Source: Lactuca virosa (taxonomy: Eukaryota > Streptophyta > Magnoliopsida > Asterales > Asteraceae). From it: a stretch of DNA of 64,000 bases. The DNA lies in NCBI GenBank assembly GCA_928212115.1, contig CAKMRJ010005745.1:77624407-77688406 (forward strand). The letters are read 5' to 3'. Each line of letters starts with the position of its first letter. The stretch's first letter is position 1. Below, piece after piece: positions 54,328-64,000 of this stretch. The notes under the pieces are model-generated. The model did no database searches. It saw nothing but the letters and a program-made list of their open reading frames with translations, and was not told the DNA's origin. The position numbers were made by a program, and so were the translations under genes.

Positions 54328-56666
54328 TGTAACGCCTGTGTTTCTCGTTAAGCGTAATTACAACAGATCTATATTCACGTTGGTTGAGGATTGTAATCCT
54401 TTATTTATAACTAAAAGAGAATTATTTGATTATATGTGTTTATATATTATGTGTGTGGAAATTAGATAGGTATTATGTGAATATAATATTTGTGGAAAAT
54501 TCTATGTTAAAACTTAATAAATAGGGCTAAAATAAACATTAAAAATAAAAGATAAATTAGGATAAATGATCTGAACAAAATTCGAAGTAGTCGTCAATAC
54601 CTACACGTCGATATAAAGAACTCCAAAATCTGACTTCGTATTAGGAAATTATGATTTTTCGAAGCTTTGAGTGCGACATAGTACGATAGTGTGGACATAA
54701 AAATCGAAAAGAAAATTGGTTGATCGTTAGCTGAAACAATATAAATTAAAGTTGTATTACTCTTCAATAGGAGACCAACGATATAAAGAGCGTTGAAAAC
54801 GGAGTTCGTATGAAGAAGTAATGAATTTCGTAGCGTTATAGGCCAAGCCTCCTCAAACCGAATCACAAAAAATAAAATCAAAATTAGCCAAAGAATCATG
54901 AAAGTTGTATTACTCATTGATAGCTACCTCTGGATATAAAACAATCAAAAACCGTGTCGGCATGAGAAAGTTATGAATATTAAAAAAATATTAAAATCCG
55001 GCGAACCGGGAGCCGACACATGGGACCACCAGAGGGTGAAACATGTTAGCATCTTAGAAAATCCTTTCCCTCCACGAAAATGAACAAGTTGGTGACACGT
55101 AACATAGGAAGCATCACGCCTAGGTGCAAAGGGCCCTATAAAATTTTGTATAAATAGGCCTTAGATCTTACATGTTTAGGTGCTCATTTCTTTTATAAAC
55201 TCTCCCAAAATCTTCTGACTTCTCGAGACCCTGTTCTAGTACCTATTAGGAATTAGTAGCAAAGCTCTGGAGCATTAGAGATCCCGGAGAAATAGAGTTT
55301 TCAGTTTTGAAGTTCTACCCGCGCATTGTCCGATTTTCTGCTAATCAACATGTAACTTGAGTTATGATTTCTATGCTTCAAGTTGAGTTATGATTTCTAT
55401 GCTTCAAGTATAAATTATATTTATGTTTATAATCGTTATTATGAACTTGTAAATATGAATCATCAGTAATACTAGTCTCTATATAAATTGATCAACTTAC
55501 GGGAATGATGACAAGGTAAGATCAGTAAGGTGTTTAAAGTGGATTTTCCATCAACTACAAGTTAGTGTTTCATTTGGGATTACTGACAAATCTAAGAAAC
55601 TATAGTTATAACCACGAATAATATAAACGATGACTGAACGTAGTAATACTTATATCTAGGTTCTTTTTAAACGAAAAAGTTGAAGCGTATTTGGAGTGCA
55701 AAGTTAACAAAAAATCATCCACCTTTAGCAGATGAGTGCATATTACTTTCATCTTACATATAGATATAAGGTATTTAATTTCTTATATGTTATATGCGTT
55801 TATTTTTCTATATCTTCAATACTTGTGTTATATATGATTTTACTTGGTTTAAATCATGTTTTATTAAAGTACCGATTTATTTGTTTTACCGTACTTAAAT
55901 TATCGGTGGGTAGAAAAGGGTTGTGAAAGGTGAAATAATAAAGGTGAGATTGTGACTATTAAGGTACTACTTGACCGAGGGCGACTAGCCATCAATTAGA
56001 GTATAGACGACCATATACTATTCTAGGTAGTCCAGTGGAACAATGGCAGGTTCGCAACCTATAGGTGTTAATGAACTATACATTCATTAGGTGTACTATA
56101 TCCCCCCATGGTTGCCTTATTGACATATATTGCTACAAAACCCCCGAAGCAATATAGTTTACTCGTTGCTTACAGTGATCCTTAGTATAGGTCCCTTGAG
56201 ATCATCGTATTAGGATCAACAAGAGAGAATAACGGGAATGGGTAATCGGGTTAATTATTTGGTGTGAAATATATATTTAAAAGATTTTAATTATATTATT
56301 ATGGGTTGAAAACCCTATGTGTTGACTAGGCTCCCAAGCCTGACCCACTCAGTTTCTTTGTGTCACAGGTAGCAGTATAAAGATGCATGGATAGTGATAT
56401 TTGCTGAGAGATTTAAGGAGTTTAAGGCCATTAGTACAATAAACAGTTGTAACGCTTGTAATAACTATTTTATGCTTAAGTTTAGGTATAAGTGTTGACA
56501 TTCGAAGTTTTTCAAATTTAAACGTTTCTTAAAAATGTTTTGAATTTGATTTATATTTAAAGAAAATGTTTTGGGACAAAGCACTATTATTCTACAAAAG
56601 GATACTCTATTTTAAATAAGCATAAAGAAAAAGTTTTATTTGGCCGCAAAAATTGGGGATGTCACA
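54328..56666 (+). mobile_element. 5' LTR of Gypsy element H
   Basis: Starts TGTAACGCCTGTG and ends GGGGATGTCACA, 2339 bp, and is followed by TTGGTATCAGAG (primer-binding site at 56669). A TATAAATAGG box is near 55149. A 25-bp tandem duplication (TGAGTTATGATTTC...) is at about 55358-55408. The 5' 1203 bp occur once in the window; the part from 55531 on is also part of each array unit. It inserts directly after the gag knuckle of G. Confidence 0.8.
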
Positions 56667-58087
56667 ATTGGTATCAGAGAATTAGTTTAAGCGCACTAGA
56701 AATTTTGGAAAATTCTAGACTTAAACTTAGAATGTTTAATGATAATCGTGAGGTGTGTGTCTAAAATTTTTTAGGTTGTATACCTGAATTGACACTAGCA
56801 CTAGAATACCTTAGGGTATATGCTTTAACTGCTATTATGTGCTAAATGATTTAAATTATAGCTTGCTTTAGGTTCCCTACCTAGATTGCTATTACTTGCA
56901 TAGATTTAAGGTCTGTTGCCGACCTTGATTTGGAAACTTTATGTGTTCAAGATTCTAAACGTATATATTAATGTATTAGAACTGACATATAACGTTTCAG
57001 AGTGATAAGGAGGATTATGCGTCTAAACATAACTAAAACCATCCTTATCATAATATACTCACGATTTCGGTAGAGTAAACAATTGTTTGGTGTATAAAAC
57101 ATCATGGTGAGAACATGTAGTGGCCTGGGAAATGATAACGGTGACTGACAGCCGGACCATGAGCCTCAACTTGTGAATGGACATGCACTGGAAGTCGTAC
57201 AAGTAATTGAACTGATCACGATGGTAGGAGTTCAAATTATGATTCAGGCAATTTTAGCCGAAGAAATGGAAGAGGTCAGACAATTATTCCAAAGGAAGAA
57301 GAGAGAACTTATTTTACCAGTTGTTGAACCGGTGATAAACAAAGCCCATTCTGAAGAAGGAAGCTACAACAAGACTGTAAATCAAGTTAAACCAGGAAGG
57401 GTCTGGAGGAACAACACCGAAAAAGAGATTCACAGAAATTGATGAAATTATGAGGACTTCATGGGATCCAAACCACCAAGTATTTATGGAGAACCAACAC
57501 TAGTGATAGTTATGGATTGGATCTATGAAATGAAGATGGTATTTGAGAGCTGGGACTGCAGCGACAGACAAAAGACAATTTTCACAACAAGAAAACTACA
57601 GGTTGGAGTGTTAAGCTGGTGGAAATGATTGGATGACATGATGCCAAAGGGAAAAGCAAGGAAAATGTCATGGGAGGACTTCCTTGCACAGTTTAAAAGG
57701 GAATATTGTTCAGAAAGAGATCTTCTAGAAACAAGTAATGAATTCCAGAATCTGAAGAAAAGAAGATGAGTGTTAGTGAGTACGCTGCAACCTTTACTGA
57801 GAAAATGAAGTTAGTTCCTTACCCGGTTCCTACTGAACTCTCCAAGATAAAGAAAATGGACTACCAAAAAATTTCGGTCCAATGCTAAAGCTATCAAATA
57901 ATCTAGAAGCATCCATCTGGGTTGCCAAATCTGTTGAAGACACGATCAAGGGGAGAACCGTAGACAAGGCTGAACTTGGAGAGAGAAAAAGAAGAAGGAA
58001 GGATTCTCAAAATCCAATAAGAAGATTATGGTTTCGAAGCCTGAACCCAACGACAAGAAGTCTGGGGGTAACAATAAGGCGATGTGG
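55531..58087 (+). repeat. Tandem array unit 1 (LTR 3' part + leader + gag 5' part of H)
   Basis: 2557 bp. It joins the H LTR 3' part (55531-56666) to the primer site, leader and gag (to 58087). It differs from units 2 and 3 at scattered bases and by small indels, for example it lacks TTTCG near 56568. Confidence 0.85.
57104..58087 (+). pseudogene. Gag fragment of H in array unit 1
   Basis: Starts at Met 57104 (MVRTCSGLGNDNGD), a start I know from Asteraceae Gypsy Gag proteins. A stop follows at once after NGD. Open runs 57173-57442 and 57882-58094 are parts of the same protein: EEMEEVRQLFQRKKRE, MDWIYEMKMVFESWDCSDRQK (retrotransposon Gag core), MSWEDFLAQFKREYCSE and SEYAATFTEKMKLV follow in order with frameshifts. 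It is truncated at the first residues of the zinc knuckle (MWCLK) by fusion to LTR sequence. Non-functional. Confidence 0.75.
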
Positions 58088-60649
58088 TGTTTAAAGTGGA
58101 TTTTCCATCAACTATAAGTTAGTGTTTCATTTGGGATTACTGAAAAATCTAAGAAACTATAGTTATAACCACGAATAATATAAACGATGACTGAACGTAG
58201 TAATACTTATATCTAGGTTCTTTTTAAACGAAAAAGTTGAAGCGTATTTGGAGTGCAAACTTAACAAAAAATCATCCACCTTTAACAGATGAGTGCATAT
58301 TACTTTCATCTTACATATAGATATAAAGTATTTAATTTCTTATATGTTATATGCGTTTATTTTTCTATATCTTCAATACTTGTGTTATATATGATTTTAC
58401 TTGATTTAAATCATGTTTTATTAAAAGTACCGATTTATTTGTTTTACCGTACTTAAATTATTGGTGGGTAGAAAAGGGTTGTGAAAGGTGAAATAATAAA
58501 GGTGAGATTGTGACTATTAAGGTACTACTGTACCGAGGGCGACTAGTCATCTAATAGAGTATAGACGACCATAGACTATTCTAGATAGTCCAGTGGAACA
58601 ATGGCAGGTTTGCAACCTATAGGTGTTAATGAACTATACATTCATTAGGTGTACTATATCCCCCCATGGTTGCCTTATTGACATATATTGCTACAAAACC
58701 CCCGAAGCAATATAGTTTACTCGTTGCTTACAGTGATCCTTAGTATAGGTCCCTTGAGATCATCATATTAGGATCATTAAGTGAGAATAACGGGAATGGG
58801 TAATCGGGTTAATTATTTGGTGTGAAATATATATTTAAAAGATTTTAATTATATTATTATGGGTTGAAAACCATATGTGTTGACTAGGCTCCCAAGCCTG
58901 ACCCACTCAGTTTCTTTGTGTCACAGGTAGAAGTATAAAGATACATGGATAGTGATATTTGCTGAGAGATTTAAGGTGTTTCAGGCCATTAGTACAATAA
59001 ACAGTTGTAACACTTGTAATAACTATTTTATGCTTAAGTTTAGGTATAAGTGTTGACATTCGAAGTTTTTTAAATTTAAACGTTTCTTAAAAATGTTTTG
59101 AATTTGATTTATATTTAAAGAAAATGTTTTGGGACAAATTTCGCACTATTATTCTACAAAAGGATACTCTATTTTAAATAAGCATAAAGAAAAAGTTTTA
59201 TTTGGCCGCAAAAATTGGGGATGTCACAATTGGTATCAGAGAATTAGTTTAAGCGAACTAGAAATTTTGGAAAATTCTAGACTTAAACTTAGAATGTTTA
59301 ATGATAATCGTGAGGTGTGTGTCTAAAATTTTTTAGGTTGTATACCTGAATTGACACTAGCACTAGAATACCTTAGGGTATATGCGTTAACTGCTATTAT
59401 GTGCTAAATGATTTAAATTATAGCTTGCTTTAGGTTCCCTACCTAGATTGCTATTACTTGCATAGATTTAAGGTCTGTTACCGACCTTGATTTGGAAACT
59501 TTATGTGTTCAGGATTCTAAACGTATATATTAATGTATTAGAACTGACATATAACGTTTCAGAGTGATAAGGAGGATTATGCGTCTAAACATAACTAAAA
59601 CCATCCTTATCATAATATACTCACGATTTCGGTAGAGTAAACAATTGTTTGGTGTATAAAACATCATGGTGAGAACATGTAGTGGACTGGGAAATGATAA
59701 CGGTGACTGACAGCCGGACCATGAGCCTCAACTTGTGAATGGACATGCACTGGAAGTCGTACAAGTAATTGAACTGATCACGATGGTAGGAGTTCAAATT
59801 ATGATTCAGGCAATTTTAGCCGAAGAAATGGAAGAGGTCAGACAATTATTCCAAAGGAAGAAGAGAGAACTTATTTTACCAGTTGTTGAACCGGTGATAA
59901 ACAAAGCCCATTCTGAAGAAGGAAGCTACAACAAGACTGTAAATCAAGTTAAACCAGGAAGGGTCTGGAGGAACAACACCGAAAAAGAGATTCACAGAAA
60001 TTGATGAAATTATGAGGACTTCATGGGATCCAAACCACCAAGTATTTATGGAGAACCAACACTAGTGATAGTTATGGATTGGATCTATGAAATGAAGATG
60101 GTATTTGAGAGCTGGGACTGCAGCGACAGACAAAAGACAATTTTCACAACAAGAAAACTACAGGTTGGAGTGTTAAGCTGGTGGAAATGATTGGATGACA
60201 TGATGCCAAAGGGAAAAGCAAGGAAAATGTCATGGGAGGACTTTCTTGCACAGTTTAAAAGGGAATATTGTTCAGAAAGAGATCTTCTAGAAACAAGTAA
60301 TGAATTCCAGAATCTGAAGAAAAGAAGATGAGTGTTAGTGAGTACGCTGCAACCTTTACTGAGAAAATGAAGTTAGTTCCTTACCCGGTTCCTACTGAAC
60401 TCTCCAAGATAAAGAAAATGGACTACCAAAAAATTTCGGTCCAATGCTAAAGCTATCAAATAATCTAGAAGCATCCATCTGGGTTGCCAAATCTGTTGAA
60501 GACACGATCAAGGGGAGAACCGTAGACAAGGCTGAACTTGGAGAGAGAAAAAGAAGAAGGAAGGATTCTCAAAATCCAATAAGAAGATTATGGTTTCGAA
60601 GCCTGAACCCAACGACAAGAAGTCTGGGGGTAACAATAAGGCGATGTGG
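58088..60649 (+). repeat. Tandem array unit 2
   Basis: 2562 bp, same structure as unit 1. LTR part 58088-59228, primer site 59231, gag remnant 59666-60649. Very few differences from unit 3. Confidence 0.9.
59666..60649 (+). pseudogene. Gag fragment of H in array unit 2
   Basis: It has the same stops and frameshifts as in unit 1 (the stop after NGD and the break before KMSVSEYAATF), so these defects existed before amplification. Ends at the LTR junction. Confidence 0.75.
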
Positions 60650-63211
60650 TGTTTAAAGTGGATTTTCCATCAACTATAAGTTAGTGTTTCATTTGGGATT
60701 ACTGACAAATCTAAGAAACTATAGTTATAACCACGAATAATATAAACGATGACTGAACGTAGTAATACTTATATCTAGGTTCTTTTTAAACGAAAAAGTT
60801 GAAGCGTATTTGGAGTGCAAACTTAACAAAAAATCATCCACCTTTAACAGATGAGTGCATATTACTTTCATCTTACATATAGATATAAAGTATTTAATTT
60901 CTTATATGTTATATGCGTTTATTTTTCTATATCTTCAATACTTGTGTTATATATGATTTTACTTGATTTAAATCATGTTTTATTAAAAGTACCGATTTAT
61001 TTGTTTTACCGTACTTAAATTATTGGTGGGTAGAAAAGGGTTGTGAAAGGTGAAATAATAAAGGTGAGATTGTGACTATTAAGGTACTACTGTACCGAGG
61101 GCGACTAGTCATCTAATAGAGTATAGACGACCATAGACTATTCTAGATAGTCCAGTGGAACAATGGCAGGTTTGCAACCTATAGGTGTTAATGAACTATA
61201 CATTCATTAGGTGTACTATATCCCCCCATGGTTGCCTTATTGACATATATTGCTACAAAACCCCCGAAGCAATATAGTTTACTCGTTGCTTACAGTGATC
61301 CTTAGTATAGGTCCCTTGAGATCATCATATTAGGATCATTAAGTGAGAATAACGGGAATGGGTAATCGGGTTAATTATTTGGTGTGAAATATATATTTAA
61401 AAGATTTTAATTATATTATTATGGGTTGAAAACCATATGTGTTGACTAGGCTCCCAAGCCTGACCCACTCGGTTTCTTTGTGTCACAGGTAGAAGTATAA
61501 AGATACATGGATAGTGATATTTGCTGAGAGATTTAAGGAGTTTCAGGTCATTAGTATAATAAACAGTTGTAACACTTGTAATAACTATTTTATGCTTAAG
61601 TTTAGGTATAAGTGTTGACATTCGAAGTTTTTTAAATTTAAACGTTTCTTAAAAATGTTTTGAATTTGATTTATATTTAAAGAAAATGTTTTGGGACAAA
61701 TTTCGCACTATTATTCTACAAAAGGATACTCTATTTTAAATAAGCATAAAGAAAAAGTTTTATTTGGCCGCAAAAATTGGGGATGTCACAATTGGTATCA
61801 GAGAATTAGTTTAAGCGAACTAGAAATTTTGGAAAATTCTAGACTTAAACTTAGAATGTTTAATGATAATCGTGAGGTGTGTGTCTAAAATTTTTTAGGT
61901 TGTATACCTGAATTGACACTAGCACTAGAATACCTTAGGGTATATGCGTTAACTGCTATTATGTGCTAAATGATTTAAATTATAGCTTGCTTTAGGTTCC
62001 CTACCTAGATTGCTATTACTTGCATAGATTTAAGGTCTGTTACCGACCTTGATTTGGAAACTTTATGTGTTCAGGATTCTAAACGTATATATTAATGTAT
62101 TAGAACTGACATATAACGTTTCAGAGTGATAAGGAGGATTATGCGTCTAAACATAACTAAAACCATCCTTATCATAATATACTCACGATTTCGGTAGAGT
62201 AAACAATTGTTTGGTGTATAAAACATCATGGTGAGAACATGTAGTGGACTGGGAAATGATAACGGTGACTGACAGCCGGACCATGAGCCTCAACTTGTGA
62301 ATGGACATGCACTGGAAGTCGTACAAGTAATTGAACTGATCACGATGGTAGGAGTTCAAATTATGATTCAGGCAATTTTAGCCGAAGAAATGGAAGAGGT
62401 CAGACAATTATTCCAAAGGAAGAAGAGAGAACTTATTTTACCAGTTGTTGAACCGGTGATAAACAAAGCCCATTCTGAAGAAGGAAGCTACAACAAGACT
62501 GTAAATCAAGTTAAACCAGGAAGGGTCTGGAGGAACAACACCGAAAAAGAGATTCACAGAAATTGATGAAATTATGAGGACTTCATGGGATCCAAACCAC
62601 CAAGTATTTATGGAGAACCAACACTAGTGATAGTTATGGATTGGATCTATGAAATGAAGATGGTATTTGAGAGCTGGGACTGCAGTGACAGACAAAAGAC
62701 AATTTTCACAACAAGAAAACTACAGGTTGGAGTGTTAAGCTGGTGGAAATGATTGGATGACATGATGCCAAAGGGAAAAGCAAGGAAAATGTCATGGGAG
62801 GACTTCCTTGCACAGTTTAAAAGGGAATATTGTTCAGAAAGAGATCTTCTAGAAACAAGTAATGAATTCCAGAATCTGAAGAAAAGAAGATGAGTGTTAG
62901 TGAGTACGCTGCAACCTTTACTGAGAAAATGAAGTTAGTTCCTTACCCGGTTCCTACTGAACTCTCCAAGATAAAGAAAATGGACTACCAAAAAATTTCG
63001 GTCCAATGCTAAAGCTATCAAATAATCTAGAAGCATCCATCTGGGTTGCCAAATCTGTTGAAGACACGATCAAGGGGAGAACCGTAGACAAGGCTGAACT
63101 TGGAGAGAGAAAAAGAAGAATGAAGGATTCTCAAAATCCAATAAGAAGATTATGGTTTCGAAGCCTGAACCCAACGACAAGAAGTCTGGGGGTAACAATA
63201 AGGCGATGTGG
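60650..63211 (+). repeat. Tandem array unit 3
   Basis: 2562 bp, nearly identical to unit 2. LTR part 60650-61790, gag remnant 62228-63211. Confidence 0.9.
62228..63211 (+). pseudogene. Gag fragment of H in array unit 3
   Basis: Same as the unit 2 copy except for a few bases, such as one Arg to Met change in the Lys/Arg-rich segment near 63120. All shared stops are present. Confidence 0.75.
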
Positions 63212-64000
63212 TGTTTAAAGTGGATTTTCCATCAACTATAAGTTAGTGTTTCATTTGGGATTACTGACAAATCTAAGAAACTATAGTTATAACCACGAAT
63301 AATATAAACGATGACTGAACGTAGTAATACTTATATCTAGGTTCTTTTTAAACGAAAAAGTTGAAGCGTATTTGGAGTGCAAACTTAATAAAAAATCATC
63401 CACCTTTAACAGATGAGTGCATATTACTTTCATCTTACATATAGATATAAAGTATTTAATTTCTTATATGTTATATGCGTTTATTTTTCTATATCTTCAA
63501 TACTTGTGTTATATATGATTTTACTTGGTTTAAATCATGTTTTATTAAAAGTACCGATTTATTTGTTTTACCGTACTTAAATTATTGGTGGGTAGAAAAG
63601 GGTTGTGAAAGGTGAAATAATAAAGGTGAGATTGTGACTATTAAGGTACAACTTGACCGAGGGCGACTAGCCATCAATTAGAGTATAGACGACCATATAC
63701 TATTCTAGGTAGTCCAGTGGAACAATGGCAGGTTCGCAACCTATAGGTGTTAATGAACTATACATTCATTAGGTGTACTATATCCCCCCATGGTTGCCTT
63801 ATTGACATATATTGCTACAAAACCCCCGAAGCAATATAGTTTACTCGTTGCTTACAGTAATCCTTAGTATAGGTCCCTTGAGATCATCATATTAGGATCA
63901 ACAAGTGAGAATAACGGGAATGGGTAATCGGGTTAATTATTTGGTGTGAAATATATATTTAAAAGATTTTAATTATATTATTATGGGTTGAAAACCCTAT
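63212..64000 (+). repeat. Tandem array unit 4 (cut by window end)
   Basis: Begins as units 2 and 3 (for example TTAAAAGTACCG and ATTATTGGTGGG), then from about 63650 matches unit 1 (CTTGACCGAGGG, GCCATCAATTAG, CCATATACT, GAAAACCCTAT). It is a mosaic of the two unit types. The array continues past 64000. Confidence 0.8.

Noticed and set aside
56567..61888. 65-codon ORFs at 59129 and 61691 in the array as genes
   Set aside because: They lie across the LTR end and primer-binding site and are absent in unit 1 because of a 5-bp difference.
55531..64000. A CRISPR-like or centromeric satellite interpretation of the repeats
   Set aside because: The unit is 2.56 kb and is clearly made of LTR and gag; no centromere evidence can be taken from sequence alone.

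Overview
This window is nuclear plant DNA made almost entirely of nested LTR retrotransposons. I see no host protein-coding gene, rRNA gene or tRNA gene. The short palindromic ACTCGNCGAGT words, and gag proteins of a type I associate with lettuce and other Asteraceae, suggest a Lactuca-like genome. That is recognition from memory, not a database match.

The left three quarters (about 332-48235) is one nest. Outermost is a Copia-type element D on the plus strand: LTR 332-1091, then its leader. D is broken at 2835 by an Athila-type Gypsy element J on the minus strand. J's LTR is split by a Copia element A on the minus strand (3800-43955). A carries degraded gag, protease, integrase, RT and RNase H, and three insertions cut it: a solo LTR (38760-39525), element F (26399-37641, TSD GTCAT) and element B (5885-26189, TSD AAATT). 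F contains about 3.65 kb of DNA that looks mitochondrial (about 31753-35405). B carries RT/RNase H and a long accessory ORF, and that ORF is broken by the young plus-strand element E (13187-about 20874). Nesting therefore reaches five levels (D>J>A>F>mitochondrial-like DNA and D>J>A>B>E). B is also a composite: a different LTR (C, 9671-9964), with its own primer-binding site and polypurine tract, sits inside it, and its 5' end holds a gag-linker block in reverse orientation.

The right quarter holds a Gypsy element G (LTR fragments from about 48236 to 52525, gag pseudogene 53391-54327). Its LTR is interrupted by an unclassified insert (48859-49912) and by a clean solo LTR (50499-52265, TSD ATTAG). 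A second Gypsy element H starts at 54328. From 55531 to the window edge, part of H (3' half of the LTR, primer-binding site, 5' gag) is repeated head to tail with a 2562-bp period. This is a retrotransposon-derived, satellite-like array.

The observation I consider most novel is a set of stem-loops in elements A, D, E and F. Two types recur. One has a loop with CGGCATCCC; the other has a loop with GAGCGTGTGTGGTTAACC. Loop sequences are conserved while the two stem arms change together and stay complementary. They occur in the 5' leaders, and in E and F also inside pol remnants. Together with a shared 3' untranslated region, they link the decayed elements E and F to the A-like family.
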